Position numbers and translations under genes: made by a program
The notes under the pieces: model-generated
The model's database searches: none
Seen by the model: the letters and a program-made list of their open reading frames with translations, nothing else
Told to the model about the DNA's origin: nothing
DNA from: Reticulitermes speratus
Lineage: Eukaryota > Arthropoda > Insecta > Blattodea > Rhinotermitidae
Direction: 5' to 3'
Assembly (NCBI GenBank): GCA_021186555.1
Contig: JAJKFL010000013.1
Coordinates: forward strand, 36,856,743-36,920,742
DNA length: 64,000 nt
Shown here: positions 33,697-45,149 of the stretch, in pieces
Position numbering within the stretch: position 1 is the stretch's first letter
How the letters are laid out: each line of letters starts with the position of its first letter

Positions 33697-33923
33697 TAAC
33701 TAACTAACCAACTAATTAACTAACTCCATAGAACAGAGTCCTTCTTGAGAAGCTAAGAAGTTCTCAGCTAGTCAAGAAATTCCTCGCATTTTATGGAACC
33801 CGATAGTTCATTACCACACTCACAATAGCCCGCCACCTGTCCCTATCCTGAGCCATATCAATCCAGTCTATGCCCTCCCATCCCGCTTCTTGACGATCCA
33901 TTTTAATATTATCCTCCCATCTA
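33697..33923 (-). pseudogene. LINE family H, strongly 5'-truncated, with 13-bp duplication
   Basis: CTCTTTCCACGAC is at 33684-33696 and again at 33924-33936. Between them is the last 227 bp of the LINE: a (CTAA)n tail as seen on the plus strand, the 3' UTR, and the coding end (on the minus strand [15 protein letters not shown]). The duplicate and truncation are textbook target-primed insertion. Nothing of the reverse transcriptase proper remains. Confidence 0.85.
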
Positions 33924-33944
33924 CTCTTTCCACGACATGATGTA

Positions 33945-34198
33945 GATGTAGACGAGATGTAGATTTACAGCTGCACTCAGTCTTGACATCGGTGCTGGAT
34001 AGAGGTGAGTGGTCAATATCACACCCTGGCCGCCTTATACCCGGGGAAAGGATCCCGGAACCTACTGAATAAAGGGCTAGGTGGGCCCCCAGAGCTTGTC
34101 TGAAAGTTTTGAAGAAGATAAATCCCTTATCCATAACGGGATCCTATCCTCGGGTCTTCAACCCCGTAGCCTAGTCGCTAAACCGACTACGTTATGCC
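33945..34198 (-). mobile_element. SINE family C with tRNA-like head
   Basis: GCTGCACTCAGTCTTGACATCGG, TGGCCGCCTTATACCCGGGG, GGAACCTACTGAATAAAGGGC, GGTGGGCCCCCAGAG, then CTATCCTCGGGTCTTCAACCCCGTAGCCTAGTCGCTAAACCG. The B box is damaged; the A-box side is recognisable. Confidence 0.65.
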
Positions 34199-34218
34199 AG
34201 GTCTAAATCTTGCCGCAT

Positions 34219-34492
34219 TTTTATTTTTGCCAATGGCTCGACAGCCCCTTGGGGGCCTAGGCCGCCTCATTTTTCGAGGCTTCACGATCACACTTTTTAG
34301 ACACACCACGTTCGGTAGGACTCCTCTGGACGAGGGACCAGCTCGTCGCAGAGACTTCTACCTGACAACACACAACACTCACAAGAGACAGACATCCATG
34401 CCCCCTGTGGGATTTGAACCCACAATCCTAGTAAGCGAGCGGCCGCAGACCTTAGACTTTAGGCCTTAGACCGCACGGCCACTGGGATCGGC
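34219..34492 (-). mobile_element. SINE family A, full length with 13-bp duplication
   Basis: AATCTTGCCGCAT occurs exactly at 34206-34218 and 34493-34505. The copy runs from the T-rich tail through GGCTCGACAGCCCCTTGGGG and the body to CGCACGGCCACTGGGATCGGC. This fixes the 5' end of the family at GCCGATCCCAGTGGCCG (minus strand), and hence shows that the AGTATATGAGAGTT found between tandem copies is not part of the monomer. Confidence 0.92.
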
Positions 34493-34509
34493 AATCTTGC
34501 CGCATACTA

Positions 34510-36450
34510 ACCAAAATTAGGCCACGACCATATCCATAAAAAACTTTACACTTCATTAATTAGCAACATCCTAAAATGCCACGCCGTATAGTGCGAGATG
34601 CTGACAGGTCGTTAAATAAAGCAAGTAAACAAGATCACACGATATTCAGAGGCTGTAACACCGTATAGAGTGGACGGCAGGTTCCTGGATTTCAAAGGTA
34701 TTCACTGTCACCATCTCCTCTATCAAGAAAACAGAGGCTGCATTTTACTATGCTGGTACTCACGTATCAAAAAAATAGACTGGTTTAGAGGCAAAATTCT
34801 AGACTTGCATTCGGGGGTTTGGGGGGGGGGGCGTTTAGAATCTCAGAGGGGGTGCTGGTTATATTGATGGTTTCTGTGGTATTCCTCAGTCGTTCCACGC
34901 AAATTCCAAATTAAAGCTTCGATTTGACAATGACCGCTTTCTTACAAGTATTTTAAAATTCGTTGTCATTTTGCCTTTTAAACTATACAGTCTAAGAGAG
35001 CGATGTCGTCTTAAAACCGGCTATAAAATATACAAGGCGTTGCACTCCAGAACACACCAGTCGTCATATGTATATATATATATATATTAATACAATAAAG
35101 TCTGTTTCCGACATTGGATCTACTCAACTACTGAACGGATCTTTTAAATACAGACATTTTTAGAAAGCTTATAATTCGGCTTTGATGGCAATCTCCTTTG
35201 TTTTTTAATTCCTTCTAAAACAGTTTGTTTTTTAAAATTCTAACCTTAAGAACTGACAATGCTGCCTCAAGCGGAAGCAAAGAGAAATAACATATTACAT
35301 GTACTTTTCCTCGGCCTCCGCTTGGGTCAGGACTGTCGATTTCAAGGTTTTGTTTCTTATTTACACTTTGCTTATGATGCGTTGATCTTCGAAAGAAATT
35401 ACAAAGGATCAAATGTTAGTCGGTACAATCTTTAACGTTTATTAAGCTGCTCTAGTTTTTGTTAATTAAATATTTTACTGTTTCTACGTGTGGATTATTC
35501 ACACGGGTACTCCTAGTAATATTAACTACCGTCAGAAGCTTAAATGACCAATAAATAAATAAATAAATAAACACGATTTAGTGGTATTTACCAACAACTT
35601 GTTTCAAGACCGGTCGCTGTGTGTTATGTTGCAGTTGTTTGCGGCATTGCTTACATATGACGTTTATGATTCGTCCAAATCCGGCATAGTTCTGTTCGGT
35701 TGAGTTGTTACGAGGGCATAAGCATCAGTACCTATTGTCATTCCACGTTAACCTGCTATTCATTAAGCCTAGTTATAACAGAATGCGTTAGCGTGCTGTT
35801 TCACAGATCGCAGCACATTACAAATTAACAAAACAATGTCGATTCTCCTTACCTTGTGAAATGAACCTCTCAGAATGACTACGTGCATTTTGTAAAGCGG
35901 GACACGCCTTTCAACCTGCAACAATAAAAAGTTCTAAAATCATCCATGTAGAACTCTCACAAGACTTCAGTCGTCTTTTTGTACACAGACCGGAAGTACG
36001 TCACGTTATAATAATTGTTGCGTGGTCAAAGCCACACCTCAGTACACAAGAGTGTGACGTGTTGCCTGACACACAGGCCATCAATGTCAAGAAGAACAGT
36101 AATTGTGTATCTGATAATTGTTGCCGTGAGATATGCATGCGCTTACTTACTTCACAATATTTTACCTTCCTATGCTCTCTGGAATTTAAACTGATATGAA
36201 TTTTAGATTAGTCGTCGGGGCTAAAACTATACCTGGACATTGACACAGAACTTGTAAGTTCTTCGCAGGTACTAGCCAAAAAATATAAAACGTCGCCATT
36301 TGTCAAACACCGTACGGGTCTAAGAACAGAGATCCTAAACGATGGTCTAAACTCGTTTACAGCCTGGCAGCACCAAGCAAGTTTAAATAGTAACCACATA
36401 TAAAATAATTTTCAAATATTTGCACCGTCATTCTCAAAGTTTGTGTTTGC
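34510..36450. other. No gene recognised
   Basis: Unassigned DNA with a run of 12 G at about 34819-34831, TA repeats at 35070-35088 and AAAT tetramers at 35550-35570. Short frames only. Confidence 0.45.
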
Positions 36451-36459
36451 ACTTGTCAG

Positions 36460-36905
36460 ATGACCTGAGTTACGGCTGCTTCTCTTCCACTCTTATGTCC
36501 AGCACACATTTCTCTTCATTTTTCCACCTTAACCCATTATTAAGCTGCCTTCTTTTCATTCTTTCCTTATTTTCTTCTTCTTCCTCTTCCTCCTTGTCCC
36601 ATTCCTTAATATATCCTTTAATTTCTTTCTCTTCTTTTAACATCCTTATCTCCCACTCCAATTTTTTTTCTGATTTTTTCTCTTTCTACCCTTCATTTCT
36701 CCTCTTCCCTTCCCTAATGTCTTTCTTCTTATTATTTAAAATTTCCTACTCATCTTCTGAGCAGCAACATTTCCTCTTGCACCTATCTGTGATATTTTTC
36801 CAATCTTCTTCCTCCATCTTCTCGCCGTTTTCCACTCATATATTTTTCTTACAGCCTCTGCTTTTCTTTTCTCTATTTTCCTTCTTCGTCTTCTTCGTGC
36901 GTTAA
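36460..36905. repeat. Long pyrimidine-rich tract
   Basis: The plus strand is dominated by TTC, CTT and TCC words for about 440 bp. It leaves a 161-codon plus frame rich in Ser, Phe and Leu and a minus frame rich in Glu and Lys. Both follow from the strand bias and are not convincing genes. Such tracts can adopt triplex structure. Confidence 0.6.
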
Positions 36906-37544
36906 TCTTCGAAAACCTGTTATTCCGCAGAAATTGATTAGTTCACCTTCTGTCTCGGTCCTTCAGAATTTATTTGCTACAATTTACAGTCGCTCGCAGA
37001 TCTAATAAATTGACTACTATCCATTTGTACTACTTTTATTTCCTCCCACTATTCCTTCAGTCACCAGTATGCATGAAAAAATACACAATCAACCTTTCAC
37101 AAAATTCGAAAAAAATAAAATGATCACGAAATAAAGAGTAGATAAACACAAAAAAATTAAAAACACAAGTAATCTGAAAACAAACGAACAGAATAAATAA
37201 AAGAACAGATCGATTAAATTTGTTCGTTTTACACTGGAGGGAAATATTTGCCTCTCCTCTCTGTCAGTATCCCCAACTGTTGTATGACCATAAATCCCTG
37301 ATCTATCCTTAACTACAACACAAAAAATGTTATTGATGTTTCCTGAAAAACAGCGCCTGAACAAAACTCTGAGGCATATAAGAAAAGCCCTTGTAGGTAA
37401 TACGGCTGAGTCTTGCAGTCTCAAGTTCTCTCTTACTAGAAGAACAATTTGCATACCGGATGCAATTTTGACACCTGCCGTAAAATTTGACACTTTTATT
37501 AAATTATTTGTTTCAGAATTTTGTCAGTTCACTGGCTTACAGTT

Positions 37545-37672
37545 ATACACACATAGGTAGGTACGTAATACAGACTTACACACGTAGGTACACACATATA
37601 CACACGTACGTACATACATTCATACATACATTAATAAACATACATACATGCACACGCATACACACCACAATA
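37545..37672. repeat. CATA/CACA microsatellite region
   Basis: Irregular ACACATA, CATACATA and GTACGTAC repeats; the overlapping frame (37487-37780) is rich in Thr, His and Tyr only because of the repeat. 36906-37544 and 37673-38541 hold no recognised gene. Confidence 0.7.
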
Positions 37673-38541
37673 TCGTGGAAGTTGACTCTGGTTCATTCTA
37701 TAGGCGAAAGGTCAGCCCTTAAACTGTTGAGTATATTCTACCCAGATATCGAAAAATTTCGAAAAATAATTTTCCCATAATTATACTTTGCCACCCTCAG
37801 AGGCATTTATTGACGGCATTATTAAATTCGTTTAGAGATTTGTTTTGGTTGAAAATTTGAAGCAGACCAATTGAAGACCTAGAAGTAGATGGGAAGATAA
37901 CATTAAAGTGCAACTTAAAGATTAAATAAAATGGGATGGCGTAGACGTCGGTCACCTGGTTAAGGATGCGAACAGGTAGCAGGCTGTCGTGAAAAAGGTA
38001 AACTTCATGACTCAGAAACTATTAGCTTCTGCAAATCCCTCCGCTGAAGAGTTTGTTAGTTATTTCCACGGTAATTTAAGTTGGGAAACATTGCGTGGTA
38101 TATACATGTGGGAGTAACACATCTTAAAATTTGTTCAGACAGCAGTCTACAATTGATCTAAGAATCTGAAGCTTGAAGTTCAGCTAAATATGTTACAAAA
38201 ATTCAGTTCCCATCTCTCAGAGAGCACTCTGTCTATATTTCAAAGACCAATTGTTTAATGCTCTTTAGGGAAATTATCTTGTTTTTGTACAAATCGTAAA
38301 AAGGTAAAATATATTTTTGGTTAGAACGCACATTTCTTTAGTGTCAAAGGACGTGTCAATACACCCCTGTGATTTAAACTTTCAACACTATTGCGTAAAA
38401 AATATGCAACATCGTACAATAATCTTGCGGCGATTTAAATAAAAAATGTAAGTGGAATATAATATGGGTGAATAAAAAACAAAATGTATTCACCTGTAGT
38501 ATTTTGGATAGATAAATTACAATTATGTATTGATTTGATTA

Positions 38542-39116
38542 CAGGGTGTATAAAAAATGCTTGGACAAATTTCAAGACTGTGTTATTCCCATCAAAACCA
38601 AGAAAAAAATTTATACAGACGTATGGTTGAGAATGGGTGTTTTTTGAGTTTAATTTAAGGATTACATTTAACTAAGATATCTTAATATGCGATATTTTAC
38701 TTACAAATGACATAATATATTTAAATACACGTTTACACTTTATTAACTGTTGATTTCTTATTGTTTATCAAGTCGCAAATCACAGCAAATGCTCCAAATG
38801 TCCTGCACCTGAATCAATGCATGCATGGACACGTCTGTTCACGGACTGTCGCACTATTCCAAGGTCCTGGGGCTGTTGCGAATGGTTTGACATGCATCAA
38901 AAATGCGTTGCTGGAGTGTCTCTTAATTTTAAATTGAGTTGAATACACTAGGGGTTTTAAGTGTCCTCACAAATAAGAATCCAGAATATTGAAGTAATAT
39001 GTTTTGGGCTGTATCTCGAAAACTGAGTGTTTGGAGACGTATATTGTTACGAAAACTTTCCTTGTTTTGATGTGGGTAACTCCTTAAATTCGTCCAAGCA
39101 TTTTAGATACACACTG
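38542..39116 (-). mobile_element. Mariner-type deletion derivative, 575 bp
   Basis: TA flanks both ends (38540-38541, 39117-39118). The left end CAGGGTGTATAAAAAATGC, then TTGGACAAATTT, matches the reversed right end CAGTGTGTATCTAAAATGC, then TTGGACGAATTT, giving inverted repeats of about 33 bp. The interior keeps only the C-terminal end of a DD(D/E)-type mariner transposase on the minus strand. The catalytic core has been deleted, so it cannot move itself. Confidence 0.85.
38780..38922 (-). pseudogene. Mariner-type transposase C-terminus, frameshifted
   Basis: The minus strand reads ETLQQRIFDACQTIRNSP in one frame and, after a single frameshift near 38860, IVRQSVNRRVHACIDSG and AGHLEHLL followed by a stop. 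The closing GGHxEHLL-stop is the usual end of IS630/mariner-type transposases in arthropods. Everything N-terminal, including the catalytic Asp residues, is absent. Confidence 0.75.
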
Positions 39117-39494
39117 TATAGGGAGCCACCCAGTCATATATACTGTAATAAAGGCGATAATATTTTGCATCAGAAAGTTTTTTTAAGATAGAACTAGAGG
39201 GAATCAGCAAAGGATGATGTTGATGTATTGGATAGCTCAATCCGTGATGACAAATAATGATTATGAATTTTAAGAGGAGGTAGGGCTTGAATTTCTTTCG
39301 AATTTTCAAACGTTTTACACTCAAGTAAAAACATCAAATGTTCCAGAGGCACTGAGATATCAGATGTGACACACTTTGGTGAACAGCCGCCGCTTTTTCG
39401 ATTGCAGCGATTTTCTTAGCTCGAGTCTCTATTGTTTCATTGCGTTCGTATAAACGTGTCAACTCGCAACCAAGTCAAACCAGAGGGAAACACA

Positions 39495-40085
39495 GAAAAC
39501 ACAAGAAAACGGAGAGATGCGAGGTTCCAACGGCTGTGAATATGACGGAGCGTAGATTTGTAGACACCATCGTTTCGGAAGGACCACATCACTTCACTTT
39601 CAGAGAAGAACTTATCGCAGAAAACCGAAATATTCAGTGGAAAATTGTATTTAGAATGAAAGAAGAAAGAAGACACGGGAATGTGGCTAAAACCCAAGAC
39701 AAAAACTCTAAAAGAAACAGTTTCAACTTCTCTTCACCAATCGGTGGGAGATATTCAGCTAAGATGAAACTCAGAAAATGTGCAAGACAACAAGGACAAA
39801 GGTATAGCTAGGAGGGTCACTCAAGACAAGGAGCGAGAGATGCATAAAGGAATGGAAAGAAATAAGGACAAACTGAGGACTGAAACATAGTCTATGTCTG
39901 TCATTTGAGATTCTCATGACGGCAAATAAGATTTATGTCGTGTGAAATGCGAAACCGTGTTGTTTGGTAGAGAGCAACGTTTTGGAGGAACCTGCTGCCT
40001 TCATCTTGATAGTAGAAGAGTAAGTTACTGTCCTGCCAAGCTACATGAGGTCACAGAACAGCAGACAGCATCCTCCACACTGGCT
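39495..40085. repeat. Degenerate foldback family F remnants
   Basis: GAGGTTCCAACGGCTGTGAATATGACGGAGCGTAGATTTGTAG and CAACGTTTTGGAGGAACC...CTGCCTTCATC have the flavour of the family. A 123-codon plus frame (39440-39811) crosses it; it is Lys/Arg rich and I do not accept it as a gene. 39119-39494 has nothing recognised. Confidence 0.35.
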
Positions 40086-40219
40086 CTAATAAGCACAAGA
40101 GAAAAGGCCAAGTAAGCAAGTAAGTATGTAATTGAGTAAGCACGTCAGAATTTTGTTGTAAAAGTTTGTTAAACAAGGTAAAATGGACCAAAGCTTAGTG
40201 TCAGACTGAATAACACGTA

Positions 40220-40320
40220 CAAACTGGGTCGTCAAAATCATGCTGTGAATATCCTAACCTAGATACTAGATGAAGGCGAGTGATAAGCTTCACGCGCTGG
40301 CCGCTTTACACCTGAGGAGC
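40220..40320 (-). mobile_element. SINE family C fragment
   Basis: ATCCTAACCTAGATACTAGATGAAGGCGAGTG and CACGCGCTGGCCGCTTTACACCTGAGG match the core. Confidence 0.55.
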
Positions 40321-40484
40321 CTACGGCAACCACTGCTTGGCCGACACTACAACCGTGGCTACAGCGGGCATTAGCTAAGTAAAACAGTGACTATGTGGAA
40401 TTTCGACGGTAAACAGCGAGGTTTTATGTTCACAGGACTGTTTAATACATAATTACATAATCAATTTCATTATTTCTGTAGGCA

Positions 40485-40690
40485 AACGGTCTATTTGTAA
40501 CTACAGCATTCAAGCCGACTCTCGGGCCCCACATAGCCTCGTAACCGATTGGTAAGTATACGCTATACCGTGAGACCTTTCGCTGGAGGAAGATTGGCCG
40601 GGCTCTGAAACTGACCACTGACCCACCCCCCTCTAGTGCAGAGGACACAAATGCATTGAACTATACCTCTAGCTCTTCATGTGTCTTCAT
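40485..40690 (+). mobile_element. SINE family C fragment, plus strand, old
   Basis: CTCGGGCCCCACATAGCC, CCGATTGGTAAGTATACG, GGAGGAAGATTGGCCGGGC, GACCACTGACCC, CTAGTGCAGAGG keep the family order loosely. Confidence 0.4.
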
Positions 40691-40759
40691 GTCCTTGTGC
40701 TTGAATTAAGAACAGGGAGATGTTTGTGAGGATTTTCACATCGCGATGTGAGGATTAAC

Positions 40760-41140
40760 CCCAGGGTACTTTGGAATGTGACGCCCTTCAGTACGTAGGT
40801 ACCAGCGTTTCGGGGGAATTAACTGCCTCCATTTTTAGGATACAAATGTACATAAATACGATTTATGGGCATACAAGTTACCGTAAATAGCAAAGTTTCT
40901 TCTTTCAGCGCACAATTTATTTAAAAAAAAAACAAGGGAAATAACTGGCAAGTTTGTGTTCTTCCATAAGAAATATAAACATTACATGACAAGATAAATG
41001 CCTCCTGTGGTCTGACGACGTGTGGTCTGGAAGAAGATTACTGACGTTTCGGCAGAACCTCCTTCCACCATCGTCTACCTTGTAAATTTTTAACAGACTA
41101 GACGGCGTCCCATCCAAGACGGGTGTTATCATCGGTTACC
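40760..41140. repeat. Foldback family F, two partial units
   Basis: GTAGGTACCAGCGTTTCGGGGG (40794-40816) and AAGATTACTGACGTTTCGGCAG (41033-41056) are two same-strand copies of the arm word ACCGACGTTTCGG, with decayed surroundings. Confidence 0.5.
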
Positions 41141-41149
41141 GTGGTCAGA

Positions 41150-42089
41150 ACCTCACAGCTCGCAAGGCTTGCACAAGTTTCTGTACGTATAGCCGTGCTG
41201 AATGTTCGTCTTACACCTGAGCCTGCGACCTGGACAGGCACCCACCCCGCAATGTGCGGGTTAGGAATGCTTATCGTAAATTCTTTCGTCGTTTAACGGG
41301 TGGAGGTGGACGATGCACAAGAACGCACCCTGGTGGCCGGGTCTTCCCGTGGAGTTATTGCGCTATAAGGCGTACTTTCTCCCTTTCTCTGCAGCCGCTG
41401 ACTTAAGCAAGCAACTTCCTCAAGCAATCCTCCTTCGTCGCACACTCGCCTTACCCCCTCAGCACATGCACACTGTTTATCGATTACCCCGACATGACCA
41501 GCACCTTGGGGAGCCCAGCGGGAGAGGAGCGGGGAAGAAGGGATATGTGCGGGCCGGGGGAGGAAGGACTTCATCTCGCGAGATGTATTAATTGGTCCAG
41601 CAGCCAGCAGCAGCAGCCTCTCCGTTCAAGTTTTGTACTGCAGGATCACGTGATGCATGACTTTCGGCATACACTTTTCTACATTTTACGAGTGGCTGAG
41701 TTTTTTTTTTAATTTAACGACGGTGCTTCAGCTGTACAGGTACCACACTGTACGAAAGAATTCCTGTGAAAGACAGCCTGGAAATAAAACAGCAGGAAGC
41801 CGTCGCGGCCTAATTAATAATTAGAAGCATGAAGCACGCTTAATACTGAAGAAACTGCACTTCAATATAAATACCAACCTTTTTTGTCATAATTAGGGAC
41901 ATAGGCTAATATGTTCGTTCTGGGAGTAATACAAAACAATATATACACTCTGAGGCAAAATGCAGGGTTTTGTAAAGTTAAATAAGTCGGTATGTATATT
42001 CATCATTATGCTTTAAAGGATTATGGTATAATCCCAAAATTTCCATAGAAGAAAACAGAATCTCGATCATAACAGACGCTCTCAAACCA
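41150..42089. other. No gene recognised; GC-rich unique patch
   Basis: 41280-41640 is notably GC-rich (GGGCCGGGGGAGG, GGGAGAGGAGCGGGG, CATCTCGCGAGATG) with overlapping frames of about 90 codons on each strand. It could hold an exon or promoter, but no start, splice or protein motif decides. CCTAATTAATAATTAGAAG at 41811-41829 is an inverted homeodomain-type site pair. Confidence 0.4.
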
Positions 42090-42101
42090 AGATACAAACT
42101 C

Positions 42102-42403
42102 ACGGCCGTGCCGTGGCTCAGGCGATTAGTCGCCGGCCTCCCACCGCGGAGGCCCGGGTTCGATCCCGGGCCAGTTCATGTGGTATTTGTGGTGGATAAA
42201 GTGGCACTGGGACAGGTTTTTCCCCGAGTACTTCGGTTTTTTCCCTGTCAATTTCATTCCACCAGTGCTCCATTACTTGGAAAAGTGGAAAAAAACTAAT
42301 CATCTTTATCTTCATCTTCATCACAGGGTTGTACAATAAGCCTTAATGCTGCGGTGCGTCTGTAGTTTCTGCTGCGGGGCCCTTGTCCACAAAAAAAAAA
42401 AAA
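42102..42403 (+). mobile_element. SINE family B, copy 1, with target duplication
   Basis: AGATACAAACTC (42090-42101) and GGATACAAGCTC (42404-42415) flank it. It starts with a tRNA-like head: GTGGCTCAGGCGATTAGTCG (A box), a GCCGGCCTCC...GGAGGCC stem, and CCCGGGTTCGATCCCGGG (B box in a perfect T arm). A 3' body follows with GTGGCACTGGGACAGG, TCATCTTCATC repeats, CCTTAATGCTGCGGTGCG and a 13-A tail. Confidence 0.92.
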
Positions 42404-42415
42404 GGATACAAGCTC

Positions 42416-43454
42416 GGGACCTCATGGAATATAATTGTGGTGTTACATTTCGTGTTCAAAGCGAAGGTACATTTACCCCTGTGTCTAAGCTCCATTCCAT
42501 AACGACGTTATGCCCGTTTCTTCTCAGTCATTGGACATGACTCTTGGTGTCAAAGAATCTAAGTGGTCTGAGAGGGAGCAAAGTGATTGAAGAGTGACAA
42601 ACGTGGCTTTATGTTCTTCAATGTCGGATTCAATTATACGTACGTCTTTTTGATTTGTCATGGCCACTGATAAAATAATACATTTCTTCATGATTTATTT
42701 GTGAAGGTAACACCGAGATGTGTTACCACTTCACTTGGTACATCCCAGTCACTTCACTAACATATTAATACTTTACAGCACTTACGTATTCAAAAATCGG
42801 TAAATATCCTTTAAAATCAATTCCTCTATAACAATTTGCACTTTTCCCATTTATAATCTAATAACTGATATTTTCTAGTTAAATAATTTTGGTCTGTAAA
42901 ATCTGAAACGCGGAGCATCACAAAACACGAAGCTAAAAACCCTGGCGTTGGTATGCACGAGCTTGTATCTGGCCCAAAATTGGGTATATAAAAAATTCCG
43001 ACTAGTATTAATAGATCCGAAAAGTCAAAATTTTGAATGCTATCTCCCTACTGGCTATGATCTAACGTTGTGATCTTTGAAATCACACGTGTGAACCCTA
43101 GGCGTCTAGTAACGTACCAAAAAATTCGCTAGGATCCGCGCCTCTCACTAAAATTAGGATGGTCGAACCTGTCAGACTCTCAAATTTCTACGGTTCTGAA
43201 GTCTTTCAAAATCTCACTAAGTCTTACAGCGACAAACTAGAACAACATCTGATTCTCCTTTGCTTCGCTTGCCCAATATCTCTTCTCCCTTCTAACTCGA
43301 CCTGCCTCTTTCAACTACCCTGATCTGCCCGCTATGCAATGCTGTCAAGATATTTCCCTTGTCCTCACATTGTGTACTCAACCGAATTCCCAAATTTAAC
43401 TAGTTCTTAACTCTACATCTCAAATATTAAATTTAGATCCGCAATTAAAGTAAC
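42416..43454. other. No gene recognised
   Basis: AT-rich spacer between two SINE B copies, with no repeat or frame of note. Confidence 0.5.
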
Positions 43455-43463
43455 TGGTCTGCG

Positions 43464-43738
43464 GGGCCGTGCCATGGCTCAGGCGGTTAGTCGCCGGCCT
43501 CTCACCACGGAGGCCCGGGGTTCGGTCCCAGGTCACGTCCATGTGAGATTTGTGGTGGGCAAAGTGGCACTGCGACAGGTTTTTCTCCGAGTTGTCGGTT
43601 TTCCCCTGTCGATTTCATTCCACTGGTACTCCATTAATTGTAAAAATTGGTAAAAAAAAACTGCTCATCCTGATCATCTTCATTGGGGTTGCACAAAAAG
43701 CCTTAAGGCTGTGGTGCGAGGGTCCTTCATAAAAAAAA
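43464..43738 (+). mobile_element. SINE family B, copy 2, with target duplication
   Basis: TGGTCTGCG is at 43455-43463 and 43739-43747. Head CATGGCTCAGGCGGTTAGTCG, T arm with GGGTTCGGTCCC (one base inserted relative to copy 1). The 3' end lacks part of the GTCCGTAGCATCAGCTGCGGGG segment and ends in eight A. Confidence 0.9.
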
Positions 43739-44147
43739 TGGTCTGCGTGCAAGGGTTGTAACGCACAGGGACGCACTGTAACTCTCGGTAGTGTAGATTC
43801 GACGTACGTGACTGGTCAGATCCACTCATCAGCTGGTTTGCTGCAACAAAAGTCGCGCCGGTACCACAGTCGGTTGCTACTAACGAGTCTCTGACTTTCG
43901 AGTCATGGCCTTATGGAACTTCGTGATTCGGAGAGTCTTAGGAGTTCCATCTGGTAAGGAGCAAACGGCAGTATATACCTGCCGAGGACCTAATCGGATC
44001 CTGGGATAGTTTTAACCTCAGTTGGGTTAGTTTATGCTTGGTTTTTATTGCGAGTAAGCAGTCGCATACGCTTGTATGTGCCTTCAGTATTTCGACGAAG
44101 AAAACTACACAATCTGAAATTCAGAAGATAATAATTATAAGTGTCTT

Positions 44148-44447
44148 GGCAGGCCGTGCCATGGCTCAGGCGGTTAGTCGCCGGCCTCTCACCACGGAGG
44201 CCCGGTTCGATCCCAGGTCAAGTCCATGTGAGATTTGTGGTGGACAAAGTGGCACTGGGACAGGTTTTTCTCCGAATTGTCGGTTTTCCCCTGTCAATTT
44301 CATTCCACTGGTGCTCCATTACTTGTACAACTTGGTAAAAAACTGCTCATCCTCATCTTCATCTTCATCACAGGGGTTGCACAATAAGCCTTAAGGCTGC
44401 GGTGCGTCCGTAGCATCAGCTGCGGGGCCCCCTCACAAAAAAAAAAA
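44148..44447 (+). mobile_element. SINE family B, copy 3, with target duplication
   Basis: AAGTGTCTT at 44139-44147 and 44448-44456. Full length with CATGGCTCAGGCGGTTAGTCG, GGCCCGGTTCGATCCCAGG, the body and a 13-A tail. Two overlapping frames here are only SINE translation. Confidence 0.92.
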
Positions 44448-44610
44448 AAGTGTCTTTAAACAAGTTTCTCTTGTCTATGCATTAAATATGAATATTAACT
44501 TTTCAGATGCCTCTGTATTAATCCGAAGGAGAAGCGAGAAGTTTCTTTCGAAATGCTGGGAACTCTTGACAGAGTCACGCTTAAATGGAAATAACAGTTA
44601 CTTGTACTTA

Positions 44611-45025
44611 CAGGATGTCTCTGAAATAGGCGGCAATATTTAAGTATGTGTTCTATGGACCAAAACAAGGAGAAACTCCGTACAGGGCGCTTGATTTACG
44701 GTGTATGGCCACATATCAGAATATGAGAAGAGCGGCATTATGTTTGACAGTGCAAGGTGGAAACTTCGAGCACCTGTTGTGAAAGATTTGCATGTGCACC
44801 TACGAATTTTAAAGTGTCAATAACAATCCAATCATCCTGGGACCACTGGTACTTTTTTCTGAAATGTAAATTGTTTTCTTTTTTGTATTAATGTGTAAGT
44901 TGGTCATAATGAAGTAGCCAGGCGTCCTATGACACATGTGTCTATGAAGATTTCTCTCTCTCTTTTTTCTTTTTGGTCCATAGACTACATATACAAACAT
45001 GGCCACCTATTTCCGAAACGCCCTG
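44611..45025 (+). mobile_element. Mariner-type deletion derivative, 415 bp
   Basis: TA at 44609-44610 and 45026-45027. The left end CAGGATGTCTCTGAAATAGG and the reversed right end CAGGGCGTTTCGGAAATAGG are the same; the inverted repeat continues to TCTATGGACCAAAA on both sides, about 55 bp. Inside is the last piece of a transposase gene on the plus strand, then a non-coding stretch. Confidence 0.88.
44705..44782 (+). pseudogene. Mariner-type transposase C-terminus
   Basis: ATG GCC starts a 25-codon stretch MATYQNMRRAALCLTVQ followed by GGNFEHLL and a stop. GGxFEHLL-stop is the standard closing of IS630/mariner-type transposases. The ATG is most likely accidental, since upstream coding has been deleted up to the left inverted repeat. 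Confidence 0.8.
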
Positions 45026-45149
45026 TATAAATCTCGGAGCATATTTGACTGAGTTTAGCGAAACACAACATCTTGTAAATTAGGTAACATAACTAAAACA
45101 AAACTAATTTCGCGAGGTAAGAAATTAGTTGCGCATATGATACTTACTC

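Noticed and set aside
36420..36905. 161-codon Ser/Phe/Leu frame
   Set aside because: It lies in a pyrimidine tract where stop codons are rare by composition; no start context, domain or signal logic beyond hydrophobic low complexity.
37487..37780. 97-codon frame with Thr/His/Tyr repeats
   Set aside because: Produced by the CATA/CACA microsatellite at 37545-37672.
39440..39811. 123-codon plus frame rich in Lys and Arg
   Set aside because: Crosses a degenerate foldback repeat; no known domain, no supporting splice or promoter signal.
41293..41591. Opposed frames of 93 and 92 codons in a GC-rich patch
   Set aside because: Both strands are open because of GC-rich composition; no family motif and no splice or promoter evidence decides between them.
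42102..42175. Possible functional tRNA gene
   Set aside because: The same head occurs three times within 2.3 kb, always with the SINE body, A-tail and target duplication.
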